A stretch of 64,000 bases of DNA from Paenibacillus monticola (lineage in GTDB: Bacteria; Bacillota; Bacilli; Paenibacillales; Paenibacillaceae). This document shows, piece after piece, positions 41,256 to 49,514 of this stretch. The notes beneath the pieces are model-generated. The model had not been told where the DNA came from and ran no database searches. It saw only the letters and a list, made by a program, of their open reading frames with translations. Position 1 is the stretch's first letter. Each line of letters opens with the position of its first letter. Location: NCBI RefSeq assembly GCF_009664975.1, contig NZ_WJXB01000014.1, positions 1 to 64,000 on the forward strand, given 5' to 3'. The translations under genes were made by a program, and so were the position numbers.

Positions 41256-42806
41256 ATGGCTGAAAATCAAACCCTTGATACACTGCATACACCCGGTGCT
41301 GTATTTTTTATCTTTGGGGCAACCGGAGATTTAGCCCGGCGTAAGCTTTTCCCGGCGATTTACAGCTTGTACCGTGAAGGTAAGCTGACACATGATTTTG
41401 CGGTAATTGGCGTGGCGCGACGCCCGCGTACTCAGGAAGAGTTCAGAATTGATGTGAAGGAATCTATCCTTGAGTTCTGTCGTTATCAGGCAGGGGACGA
41501 GAGTGAATGGAACGAATTCGTGCAGCATTTTGAATATAAATCGCTGGACATCAACAATATTGATGGTTTCCGTGAGCTGAGAGCTCAAACGGAGGCACTT
41601 GAAGAGAAATTTCATATTCCGGGCAACCGTATGTTCTACCTTGCACTTGCTCCTGAATTGTTCGGGAGTGTATCGTTCAACCTTAAGGCTGGTGGCATGC
41701 TGGATAGTAAAGGTTGGAAACGCCTTGTTATTGAGAAACCCTTCGGATACAATCTGGAGTCGGCGGAGACGCTGAACGGACAAATTCGTGAGGTGTTCAA
41801 GGAAGAGGAAGTCTACCGGATCGACCATTATCTGGGTAAGGAAATGGTGCAGAACATTGAAGTTATCCGTTTTGCGAATGCTTTCTTTGAACCGCTATGG
41901 AACAATAAGCATATTGCCAATATTCAGATTACACTTGGTGAAACTGTAGGTGTAGAAGAGCGCGGGGGCTACTACGATCATGCCGGAGCTCTGCGGGATA
42001 TGGGACAGAACCATATTTTGCAACTGCTGACGATGATTGCTATGGAGCCGCCTAGCCGTCTGTTGGCTGAAGATATTCGTGATGAGAAGGTGAAGGTATT
42101 ACGTTCGTTGCGTCCATACGCTTCACCAGATGAAGTTCGTAGCCATGTAGTGCGTGGACAATATACTCAGGGACTTCACAAAGGCAAGACCCTTCCGGCG
42201 TACCGCCAGGAGGAAAAAGTAGATCCGGAATCCAATACAGAGACATATTTTGCTGCACGTGTGTTTGTGGACAATTTCCGCTGGGCGGGGATTCCTTTCT
42301 ACATTCGTACCGGCAAGCGTCTTCCTGTGAAGACGACGGAAGTGGTAGTGGAGTTTAAGGGTATGCCAACCAATGTCTATTTGGGTCAAAAGCATAAACT
42401 GGAACCGAACCTGCTCGTTATTCGCGTCAATCCGATGGAAGGCATCTACGTTAAGATTAATGCCAAGAAGCCAGGTTCAGAATCGGAAATTCAGCCGCTA
42501 GCGATGGATTTCTGCCAGAGCTGTATGGTCGGCATTAACTCGCCGGAAGCCTATGAACGCTTGCTGCATGATGCAGCGCGTGGCGATTCCACTTATTTCA
42601 CCCGCTGGGATGAGGTATCCTCAGCTTGGTCATTCGTGGATCGTATTGCTAAGGCGTGGAAGGAAGAATCCAGTGATTTGGCTTCTTATCCGGCAGGTTC
42701 ATGGGGTCCAGTTGAAGCGGATCAAATGCTCGCTGAGGATGGATTCCATTGGTGGCCAGTAAACGGCCAGGAAGAAGATAATGTAGTATGGCAGGTTAAT
42801 AGCTAA
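41256..42806 (+). CDS. zwf: glucose-6-phosphate 1-dehydrogenase
   Basis: A 516-residue enzyme of the oxidative pentose phosphate pathway (glucose-6-phosphate + NADP+ to 6-phosphogluconolactone). It has the N-terminal nucleotide-binding FIFGATGDLARRKLFPAIY, the active-site block YRIDHYLGKEMVQNI (about residues 188-202) and IPFYIRTGKRLP. Length is normal for the family. GAGGAG precedes the start. No other pentose phosphate gene is adjacent. Confidence 0.96.
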   Translation: MAENQTLDTLHTPGAVFFIFGATGDLARRKLFPAIYSLYREGKLTHDFAVIGVARRPRTQEEFRIDVKESILEFCRYQAGDESEWNEFVQHFEYKSLDINNIDGFRELRAQTEALEEKFHIPGNRMFYLALAPELFGSVSFNLKAGGMLDSKGWKRLVIEKPFGYNLESAETLNGQIREVFKEEEVYRIDHYLGKEMVQNIEVIRFANAFFEPLWNNKHIANIQITLGETVGVEERGGYYDHAGALRDMGQNHILQLLTMIAMEPPSRLLAEDIRDEKVKVLRSLRPYASPDEVRSHVVRGQYTQGLHKGKTLPAYRQEEKVDPESNTETYFAARVFVDNFRWAGIPFYIRTGKRLPVKTTEVVVEFKGMPTNVYLGQKHKLEPNLLVIRVNPMEGIYVKINAKKPGSESEIQPLAMDFCQSCMVGINSPEAYERLLHDAARGDSTYFTRWDEVSSAWSFVDRIAKAWKEESSDLASYPAGSWGPVEADQMLAEDGFHWWPVNGQEEDNVVWQVNS

Positions 42807-42831
42807 TACTAACCAGCACACGTAAATTACC

Positions 42832-42864
42832 AACTCCCTGCAGAGGCTGCAGGGAGTTTTTTTT
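42832..42864 (+). terminator. intrinsic terminator of zwf
   Basis: Perfect stem AACTCCCTGCAG-AGG-CTGCAGGGAGTT followed by T8. Confidence 0.93.
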
Positions 42865-43040
42865 GAGGAATAAGGGAGCCAAAAGGCCAAATGACCTATT
42901 GCTGACATTAAATTTTTACGCTACGGCCTTTTTTGTAGATAATGCTTGCCGGATTTTGGTATACTTTAAAGGATGCACTTGAAGCGGCCTGTAGCGAAAT
43001 TTAAAATAGATATTAATTCAGAAATGAAGGGATATGTACA

Positions 43041-43061
43041 ATGAGCAAAGCGCCGATTTGA
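43041..43061 (+). promoter_or_regulatory. duplicated start region: 6-codon upstream ORF of prfC
   Basis: ATGAGCAAAGCGCCGATTTGA encodes MSKAPI then a UGA stop. The segment 43022-43055 is a near copy (about 5 differences in 34 nt) of 43102-43135, which contains the ribosome binding site and first codons of prfC (MNKAPD). The repeats are spaced exactly 80 nt. Confidence 0.55.
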
Positions 43062-43120
43062 TGAGAACTGTAGTCTAATTGAAGCAGAAGCAGGAATTTA
43101 TAGATGAAGGGATATGTGTA

Positions 43121-44710
43121 ATGAACAAAGCACCGGATCAGAAACTGCAGATGGAAGTGGATCGACGCAGAACCTTTGCGATCATTTCCCACCCGGATGC
43201 GGGTAAAACAACTTTGACGGAAAAGCTGCTGCTGTTCGGCGGAGCCATCCGGCTCGCGGGTTCGGTTAAAGCCCGCAAGGCAAGCAAGCATGCGACCAGT
43301 GACTGGATGGAGATTGAGAAACAGCGTGGGATCTCCGTTACTTCCTCAGTGATGCAGTTCGACTACCTGGACCACAGAGTTAATATTTTGGATACACCAG
43401 GTCACCAGGATTTCAGTGAGGACACCTACCGTACGTTGACTGCTGCGGATAGCGCCGTCATGCTGATTGACGTGGCTAAGGGTGTGGAAACACAGACGAT
43501 CAAGCTGTTTCAGGTCTGCGCCAAGCGGGGCATTCCGATCTTCACTTTCATTAACAAGCTGGACCGCGAAGGTCGCAGCCCGTTTGATCTGATGGAAGAG
43601 CTGGAACAGGTGCTGGGTATTCGTGCGGTGCCGATGAACTGGCCGATAGGTGGAGGCCGTGAGTTATGCGGCGTATATGATCGGATGAAGAGTCAGGTAG
43701 AACTGTTCCAGGGAGATGATCACTCGGTGATCAAAGTCCAGAAGGTTGAGGGCTACCGCGATCCGATTATTCGCGAAATGGCCGGAGATTATCTGCATGA
43801 CCAGCTATGCCAGGATTTAGAGCTGCTTGACGTAGCTGGCGATCCTTTTGACTATGAGAAAGTGCTGCGGGGAGAGATCACACCAGTGTTCTTCGGCAGT
43901 GCGATCAATAATTTTGGCGTACAGACATTCTTGGACAATTTCCTGGAACTTGCTCCGAAGCCGGAACCACGTCGCAGCTCAGCGGGTACGATCGAGCCGA
44001 CGAATGAGAAATTCACCGGTTATGTGTTCAAAATTCAAGCCAACATGAACCCCGCTCACCGTGACCGGATTGCGTTCCTGCGTATTGTATCGGGTAAGTT
44101 CGAGCGCGGGATGAGCGTTAAGCATGTCCGTATCGGCAAGGACATCAAGCTGTCCCAACCCCAGCAATTTCTGGCTCAAGACCGCGACATCGTTGAAGAA
44201 GCCTATCCAGGCGACATTATTGGTTTGTTTGATCCAGGGATTTTCCGTATTGGAGATTCACTGAGTCAAGCCGGAGATATTCAGTTCGATGAGCTGCCAA
44301 CCTTCTCACCGGAGATTTTTGCCAAGGTAACCGTCAAGAATGCCCTGAAGCAGAAGCAGTATCAGAAGGGCATTGACCAACTGACCGAAGAAGGCACGAT
44401 TCAGGTGTTCCGCACGACCAGCTTTGATGATACGATTCTGGGTGTAGTTGGACAGCTGCAATTCGAGGTGTTCGAATACCGCATGAAGGGTGAATATGGC
44501 GTGGATGTCCAGCTGCAACGGATGACCTACCAGTTCGCACGCTGGATTGTAGATGATGTGAATAAGCCTGATCCAGGTAAATTCCGCATTAACTCAACGC
44601 TGGTGACGGATAAGAAGGGCAACTACGTTGTGCTGTTTGAGAACGAATATGCCATGCGCACCGCGATGGAGAAGAACCCGACGGCTAAGTTCCTGGAAAC
44701 AGCTCCTTGA
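43121..44710 (+). CDS. prfC: peptide chain release factor 3
   Basis: A 529-residue translational GTPase that recycles RF1/RF2 after termination. G1 ISHPDAGKTTLTEKLLLFGGAI, G2 region EKQRGISVTSSVMQF, G3 DTPGHQDFSEDTYR, G4 NKLDREGRSP and the C-terminal RF3 block QLQFEVFEYRMKGEYGVDV are all present. ATG 43121 has GAAGGGATA upstream. Its translation-initiation region is duplicated 80 nt upstream. Confidence 0.95.
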   Translation: MNKAPDQKLQMEVDRRRTFAIISHPDAGKTTLTEKLLLFGGAIRLAGSVKARKASKHATSDWMEIEKQRGISVTSSVMQFDYLDHRVNILDTPGHQDFSEDTYRTLTAADSAVMLIDVAKGVETQTIKLFQVCAKRGIPIFTFINKLDREGRSPFDLMEELEQVLGIRAVPMNWPIGGGRELCGVYDRMKSQVELFQGDDHSVIKVQKVEGYRDPIIREMAGDYLHDQLCQDLELLDVAGDPFDYEKVLRGEITPVFFGSAINNFGVQTFLDNFLELAPKPEPRRSSAGTIEPTNEKFTGYVFKIQANMNPAHRDRIAFLRIVSGKFERGMSVKHVRIGKDIKLSQPQQFLAQDRDIVEEAYPGDIIGLFDPGIFRIGDSLSQAGDIQFDELPTFSPEIFAKVTVKNALKQKQYQKGIDQLTEEGTIQVFRTTSFDDTILGVVGQLQFEVFEYRMKGEYGVDVQLQRMTYQFARWIVDDVNKPDPGKFRINSTLVTDKKGNYVVLFENEYAMRTAMEKNPTAKFLETAP

Positions 44711-44776
44711 GCAGGGATCGCTAGGTTAGCTGCAATATAGACTACACTCAAGACTTTGAAACGATAGCTCACTACC

Positions 44777-44826
44777 AAAAACCTCCGCCTCATGTGTGCA
44801 GCTGCACCTTGAGTTACGGAGGTTTT
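44777..44826. terminator. bidirectional terminator between prfC and sspI
   Basis: Arms AAAAACCTCCG and CGGAGGTTTT with an internal GCAGCTGC-containing loop. It serves converging genes. Confidence 0.78.
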
Positions 44827-44843
44827 GTGCTAGTTATGGCTTC

Positions 44844-45080
44844 CTAGGATGTTATGGAGCCTAAAGTGATCGTCTTCAGATGCTCATGCAGCAAAGTAAC
44901 AAGTTTATCCTGCTTGGCCGTGTCGAGGTTCTTCCACATGATTTCAAATACAGCCCCAAGCCCTGGAAGCGCTGCTTCTGGCCCATCCACGGAGCCCTCA
45001 ATCATATGCCGTAGATCGGCCTCAGACTGACCATGCACTTTATGAATGATCGCCTGGCGTAAATCAATTGTAACTGGCAT
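44844..45080 (-). CDS. sspI: small acid-soluble spore protein SspI
   Basis: A 78-residue protein with the SspI pattern: a short N-terminus with DLRQAIIHKVHGQSEADLRHMIEGSVDG, then EAALPGLGAVFEIMWKNLDTAKQDKLVTLLHEHL. SspI is found in the core of Bacillus-type spores. Very strong ribosome binding site (AAGGAGGTG). It shows that the organism is an endospore former. Confidence 0.88.
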   Translation of the reverse strand: MPVTIDLRQAIIHKVHGQSEADLRHMIEGSVDGPEAALPGLGAVFEIMWKNLDTAKQDKLVTLLHEHLKTITLGSITS

Positions 45081-45148
45081 TACACACCTCCTTGATATTT
45101 TGGTGAAATATAAGAATTTTCACACGATAAATTATCCTTATATTTCTC

Positions 45149-45194
45149 GAAGAAGCGGGTACCGTCCATAAAAGGACGGCGAAGCCGTTTCTTC
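45149..45194. other. strong two-tier hairpin upstream of the K+ channel regulator gene
   Basis: Outer stem GAAGAAGCGG/CCGTTTCTTC (45149-45158 with 45185-45194) and inner stem CCGTCC-ATAAAA-GGACGG (45162-45179). No T-run follows. It does not match the c-di-AMP riboswitch that often precedes ktr genes. Confidence 0.5.
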
Positions 45195-45305
45195 TTGAAA
45201 CACTTCGTTATAAGATGCCCTGGAGAAGATCGGAAAATTCAAGTTTTTCAGACCTTATGATATACTTGTTGGAGTTATAGAAATGCTTTTGGGAGGTACA
45301 TAGAC

Positions 45306-45965
45306 ATGGCTAAAAAACAATATGCCGTCATTGGAATGGGGCGTTTCGGGTCCAGTGTAGCTAAAGCGCTCAGCGGCATGGGGTTTGATGTCTTGGCAAT
45401 TGATACGGATGAGCAACGGACACAGGAAATATCGAACATTGTAACCCACGCCGTATCCGCAGATTCTACGGATGAAGAGGCGCTGCGCGCACTGGGTGTC
45501 CGTAATTTTGACGTAGTGGTGGTAGCCATCGGTGAGGATATTCAAGCGAGTATCTTGACAACCCTTATATTGAAGGATCTTGGGGTGCCCTCTATTATAG
45601 TCAAGGCCAAAAGTGAGCTGCATGGTAAAGTACTAAGCAAGATTGGCGCAGATAAAGTGATTTACCCTGAACGGGATATGGGACTGCGGGTTGCCCATCA
45701 TCTGGCCTCACCTAATATTCTTGATTATATTGAGCTGTCACCGGATTACAGCATTCTGGATATGAAGGTGTCGGGTTCAATGCTGGGCAAGAATCTGCAG
45801 GAGCTCGATATCCGGGCGAAGTATGGTTGCAACGTAATGGCAATTCGGAAGGATGCAGAGATGAACATCTCTCCCCGGGCCGAGGATCGTCTGGTCGATG
45901 GGGATATTCTCGTTATCGTTGGCCATAAGGACAATCTAACCAAGCTCGAAAGGGCTTATCAATAA
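45306..45965 (+). CDS. KtrA/KtrC-type K+ channel regulatory (RCK) protein
   Basis: A 219-residue cytoplasmic protein with an RCK-N nucleotide-binding domain (YAVIGMGRFGSSVAKALSGMGFDVLAIDTDEQR) and an RCK-C domain (about 135-219: YSILDMKVSGSMLGKNLQELDIR..., DILVIVGHKDNLTKLE). It gates a Ktr-type potassium channel with ATP/ADP and c-di-AMP. No membrane partner (KtrB/KtrD) is adjacent, which fits the KtrC arrangement. GGGAGG precedes the ATG. Confidence 0.92.
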   Translation: MAKKQYAVIGMGRFGSSVAKALSGMGFDVLAIDTDEQRTQEISNIVTHAVSADSTDEEALRALGVRNFDVVVVAIGEDIQASILTTLILKDLGVPSIIVKAKSELHGKVLSKIGADKVIYPERDMGLRVAHHLASPNILDYIELSPDYSILDMKVSGSMLGKNLQELDIRAKYGCNVMAIRKDAEMNISPRAEDRLVDGDILVIVGHKDNLTKLERAYQ

Positions 45966-46185
45966 AGGCTCCTTCGCAAAATCAGAGGTTGGCTTTACGT
46001 GCTAACGTAAGCGAAGGGTCGGGGGGGATTCTGGAGAAACGGAAGTGTTCGCCTTTAAAGCCCGATTTCAACCAATAAATATCTTTAATCAAAAAATCGG
46101 GCTTTAACAGCGATCGTAAGAACCCTCCGAACCCGTAGCAGCTTGATTCACAAACGGTCAACCGCTGATTTTGGTTCTGAGCCTT
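45965..46185. repeat. 221-bp imperfect inverted repeat (MITE-like element)
   Basis: Begins AAGGCTC and ends GAGCCTT. About 100-nt arms align in reverse complement: CAAAATCAGAGGTTGGC against CAAAATCAGCGGTTGAC, and a perfect inner pair TTAAAGCCCGATTT (46055-46068) / AAATCGGGCTTTAA (46094-46107). The first bases are the stop codon of the K+ channel regulator gene. No ORF. Confidence 0.65.
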
Positions 46186-46219
46186 AATAAATAGACAAGA
46201 TATGACGAGAGGATACCTT

Positions 46220-47014
46220 ATGGAAATTATATCTCCGCAAAATACACGGGTTAAAGAATGGGCTGGGCTGCAGGAGAAGAAGCATCGCGACAAAGCCCAA
46301 AAATATATACTCGAAGGAGTTCATCTGGTACAGGAAGCATTACTTGCCGAGGCTGAGGTAGAATGTCTGGCTTATGACCTGGAAAGAGGAATGCCCAGTG
46401 AACTGAAAAAACTGCTGCAGTCGGTTCAGGGTATGGAGGTTATCGGGGTCTCGGCGGCGGTAATTTCCAAGTGCAGCAGCACTAATACGCCGCAGCCGGT
46501 CTTTGCTATTGTGCGTAAAGAGCAGCAGGGAGCGGAGGCTATCCTGTCGAAAAAAGATTCCCTTGTCGTTGTTCTGGACGGAGTCCAGGACCCCGGTAAT
46601 GTTGGTACCATCATCCGCAGTGCAGATGCCGCGGGTGCGGACGGAGTGATCCTCGGCCTTGGCTGCGCCGACCTCTATAATCCGAAGACCATCCGCTCCA
46701 CGATGGGCTCGATGTTCCACCTCCCCGTAGTGGAGGGGGATTTAAGTGAAATCCTGCCGCAGGCGCGAGAACGTGGTGCGCTGCTGGTCAGCACCTCGCT
46801 GCAGGGAGAAGAAACGTGCTACAGCCATGATTTCCATGGCAGTCAGTGGCTGCTCATCGGCAGCGAAGGTAAGGGAATCTCGCCAGAAACGGCCCGACTC
46901 GTCGACAAGAGCATCATCATCCCGATGGCCGGCCGCGCTGAGTCACTGAACGCGGCGATGGCGGCGACGATTTTATTGTTTGAGGGGATGCGGCAGCGGG
47001 GGTTTAACAAATAA
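46220..47014 (+). CDS. TrmH/SpoU-family RNA 2'-O-methyltransferase
   Basis: A 264-residue SPOUT methyltransferase: N-terminal substrate-binding domain (SPQNTRVKEWAGLQEKKHRDKAQKYILEGVHLVQEAL) and the knotted catalytic domain with VVVLDGVQDPGNVGTIIRSADAAG, WLLIGSEGKGIS and IIPMAGRAESLNAAMAATILLFE. It methylates rRNA or tRNA ribose; the exact target is not clear (YsgA-like). ATG 46220 with AGAGGATA is preferred over 46202. In related genomes pheST often follows; it does not here. Confidence 0.93.
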   Translation: MEIISPQNTRVKEWAGLQEKKHRDKAQKYILEGVHLVQEALLAEAEVECLAYDLERGMPSELKKLLQSVQGMEVIGVSAAVISKCSSTNTPQPVFAIVRKEQQGAEAILSKKDSLVVVLDGVQDPGNVGTIIRSADAAGADGVILGLGCADLYNPKTIRSTMGSMFHLPVVEGDLSEILPQARERGALLVSTSLQGEETCYSHDFHGSQWLLIGSEGKGISPETARLVDKSIIIPMAGRAESLNAAMAATILLFEGMRQRGFNK

Positions 47015-47443
47015 AAAATTCCTGTCCAATTTCAAAATAACTGTCCCTAACTAAAATTAACTGTCCCCAAACCACCAAAGACTGGAGCCTGGTTGACGAT
47101 TGACCCAACCATTTCTACAGTCTTTTTCTCTCCTCTTAAAGCACTACAGCAGGGATTCCTCATCCAAATACCGAATTACTACTCAAGCAGAAACCCAGGC
47201 AAATCAAGGATTTCGGGGTAAGCAGAGACGGTTTTACTCAGGCATTTCCCAGGCACTTATTCAGGAGTTTTAAATGCCGATCCTTGCTTTTCTCAGGCAC
47301 TTCTCTATCCTTTCAGGGACACGAATTATTAGTCGTTTTCGTTCACAATTGAACCAGTTTCTTTCAAGTTTTCAGGGCTTTTTCTCAGTATTATTGAGAC
47401 GCGAATTTTTATCTCAGAATCGTATATTTGTCACAATAGAGCC
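47015..47443. other. degenerate intergenic region with transposon-end-like repeats
   Basis: No convincing gene. At 47022, 47041 and 47061 the motif CTGTCC recurs every 19-20 nt within AATAACTGTCCC-like units, as in multi-site transposon ends. Further on, CTCAGGCA-type motifs recur (about 47235, 47294). It looks like decayed accessory DNA. Confidence 0.45.
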
Positions 47444-47484
47444 AAACCCGATGTGTCTGGAATCTTTGATACATCGGGTTTATT
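47444..47484 (+). terminator. terminator-like hairpin
   Basis: AAACCCGATGT / ACATCGGGTTT arms around a 17-nt loop, ending TTTATTT. It lies immediately before the first candidate start codon of the following gene, so it probably ends an older upstream transcript. Confidence 0.7.
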
Positions 47485-47485
47485 T

Positions 47486-48037
47486 ATGTTTAATTATAAG
47501 AACTATGCAGGCTACCTAAGAGCGTTAGACGATATTCTAAGATTAGGAGAAGACATGAAAAACATTAAAGAAATATCTGCGTTTTACTATCTTTGTTTGA
47601 TTACTGGATATTACTCAAAACAAGATATTATTGAATGGGCTGATAGGTGTATAGCTGAGTTTCAATTCCCATATGAGCTCATTGAATTATCTCTATCCAA
47701 AGGGAGATCCCTTAATTATATAGCATCTATTCTAAAATCAATTTACGCAAAAGATGTCTTGAATGAACCCTTATATAAACTATTAGGGCTTTTAGTACAG
47801 AATCTAGAAGATGATCAAATCACTAATGATGATTTTTTTACATACCTTAATAGAATACTGTCAGAGGGAAGTGTATTTACAATTAACGAAGAATTACATC
47901 ACGCAATAGATCGATTGGATGACGGTTATTATTTGGCTACTGAAGGTATATATGGCGATCTGGATACTTTAAAAGATAAGGCCATAGAGGATTTAAAAAA
48001 ATACAAAGAATATATTAGTATATTCGAAGAAGCGTAG
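47486..48037 (+). CDS. orphan protein of unknown function
   Basis: A 183-residue, acidic, largely helical protein (e.g. YLRALDDILRLGEDM, YELIELSLSKGRSLNYIASILKSIY, DIDTLKDKAIEDLKKYKEYI-like end). I do not recognise the family. Size, acidity and position after decayed DNA are like immunity proteins of polymorphic toxins, but this is a guess. Start uncertain: ATG 47486 has no SD, while ATG 47554 has TTAGGAGA 6 nt upstream, giving about 160 residues. AT content is higher than in neighbouring genes, suggesting transfer. Confidence 0.6.
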   Translation: MFNYKNYAGYLRALDDILRLGEDMKNIKEISAFYYLCLITGYYSKQDIIEWADRCIAEFQFPYELIELSLSKGRSLNYIASILKSIYAKDVLNEPLYKLLGLLVQNLEDDQITNDDFFTYLNRILSEGSVFTINEELHHAIDRLDDGYYLATEGIYGDLDTLKDKAIEDLKKYKEYISIFEEA

Positions 48038-48132
48038 AACTCTGTCTGATATTACATTCAATATTACAGGCCGGATAAGCTGGTATTGCTAGACGATAAT
48101 CAGTCCTGATGATCAAGGAATTCATGCTAATT

Positions 48133-48183
48133 AAACAACTTATAAATCTCCCTCAAATAGGGTGCTTTATAAGTTGTTTTTCA
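48133..48183 (+). terminator. intrinsic terminator after the orphan gene
   Basis: AACAACTTATAAA / TTTATAAGTTGTT arms around a 24-nt loop, followed by TTTTC. Confidence 0.8.
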
Positions 48184-48194
48184 TTTCTAATCGT

Positions 48195-48315
48195 AGTAAT
48201 CTAGCAAGCCAGGATGTAATCAGATCGTATGCAGTTCTCCTGAAAGTTAGGATGAACGGCACATACAGTGGCGTGAGAGTTCCAAGGCTAGCTGCCCCCT
48301 TATTATTCAATTATC
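48195..48315 (+). pseudogene. possible degenerate 3' remnant of a group II intron
   Basis: GAACGGCACATACAGTGGCGTGAGAG (near 48254-48278) and GGCTAGCTGCCCCCTTATT (near 48286-48304) resemble domain V-VI sequences at the 3' end of bacterial group II introns. The 5' strand of domain V is only partly matched (ATCGTATG), and no reverse transcriptase is present. Confidence 0.25.
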
Positions 48316-48349
48316 TGGGTCTAGTAAATGAAATATTAAATTTTAACTT

Positions 48350-48431
48350 TGACTTTTAAGGAAATCGATTATATTATAGCTAATAGAGTTAAAAATGATA
48401 ATCATTATCAATTGAACGATAATGATTATCA
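48350..48431 (+). promoter_or_regulatory. promoter with two Fur boxes, siderophore uptake operon
   Basis: A -35 TTGACT (48350-48355) and -10 TATTAT (48372-48377) are followed by two Fur-type 7-1-7 sites: TGATAATCATTATCA (48396-48410, perfect) and CGATAATGATTATCA (48417-48431), with centres 21 nt apart. Two adjacent boxes imply tight iron repression. Confidence 0.88.
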
Positions 48432-48473
48432 CATAATTAATATTAGTTTATACATAATAGGGGGATATACAAA

Positions 48474-49514
48474 ATGAACAAAAGGTTAATGGGTTTAATT
48501 ATGGTTATCGTCGTCATGCTGATTGCAGCAGGCTGTGGATCTAACAACACGAATAATTCGGCCGCTAACGGAGAAGCAACTAGCAACGCAACTGCTGCTG
48601 CAAATGCAACGGCTACAAATGCAGGCACTGAAGCTGCAAGCGGTCCTATTATACTAAAGGATGCTAAAGGCGAGTTGAAGTTAGATAAGCCAGCGCTAAA
48701 GGTTGTGGTACTGGAGTGGACCTTTACGGAAGATGTTATTGCACTCGGTGTACAGCCGGTGGGCAATGCCGATAACGAAAACTATAAGCTGTATGTGACT
48801 TCTGAAGCACCACTCGATGCAGGCGTGACTGATGTCGGTGCTCGCGACGAACCGAATCTGGAGACGATTGCTGCTTTAAAGCCAGATCTGATTATTGCTA
48901 ATACCGATAGCCACGAAGCGATTTATGAACAATTGAAGGGTATTGCGCCAACGCTGATTTTTAGTCTGTATCCGCTTGAAGGGCAAGGGGATCAATACAC
49001 GCAGATGGAAGAAATGTTCAAAACAATTGCAGCTGCTGTTGGCAAAACAGCAGAAGGCGACAAGGTCCTCGCTGATTTGGATACGCATTATGCGGATGCG
49101 AAAGTGAAGCTGGCCGCAGCAGGCAAGGAAGGCTTGAATTATGTACTGACGCAAGCATACAGTTATCAGAATGCTGCGACGATGCGTCTTTTTACTAACA
49201 ATTCACTGGCCGTACAAACGTTGGATCGGATTGGCCTGAAGAATGACTGGAACCCTGAAAAATTCGAGATTTACGGATTTAGTACATCGACAGTTGAATC
49301 CTTGCCTGCGGTTCAAGATACTAATCTGCTCTATATCGTCCAAAAGGATGATAATATTTTCACGAAAGAGCTAAAGGATAACTCTGTTTGGAATGGTCTT
49401 ACCTTCGTTAAGGAGAAACGTACCTTCGGATTGGACAGTGCAACTTGGGTGTTCGGCGGTCCGGTCTCCTCCAAAGTTATCGTTGATGAAGTTGTAAAAA
49501 CATTAACGAAATGA
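48474..49514 (+). CDS. iron-siderophore ABC importer, substrate-binding lipoprotein
   Basis: A 346-residue class III binding protein with lipobox IAAGCGSN, an Ala/Asn/Thr spacer and the FecB/FhuD-like fold: VVVLEWTFTEDVIALGVQPVG, VGARDEPNLETIAALKPDLIIAN, YTQMEEMFKTIAAAVGK. It binds a ferric siderophore. Under the double Fur site. Stop overlaps the permease start (ATGA). Confidence 0.93.
   Translation: MNKRLMGLIMVIVVMLIAAGCGSNNTNNSAANGEATSNATAAANATATNAGTEAASGPIILKDAKGELKLDKPALKVVVLEWTFTEDVIALGVQPVGNADNENYKLYVTSEAPLDAGVTDVGARDEPNLETIAALKPDLIIANTDSHEAIYEQLKGIAPTLIFSLYPLEGQGDQYTQMEEMFKTIAAAVGKTAEGDKVLADLDTHYADAKVKLAAAGKEGLNYVLTQAYSYQNAATMRLFTNNSLAVQTLDRIGLKNDWNPEKFEIYGFSTSTVESLPAVQDTNLLYIVQKDDNIFTKELKDNSVWNGLTFVKEKRTFGLDSATWVFGGPVSSKVIVDEVVKTLTK

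Noticed and set aside
45081..45305. c-di-AMP (ydaO) riboswitch expected before a ktr-type gene
   Set aside because: The conserved core motifs of that class are absent; the hairpin seen has a different form.
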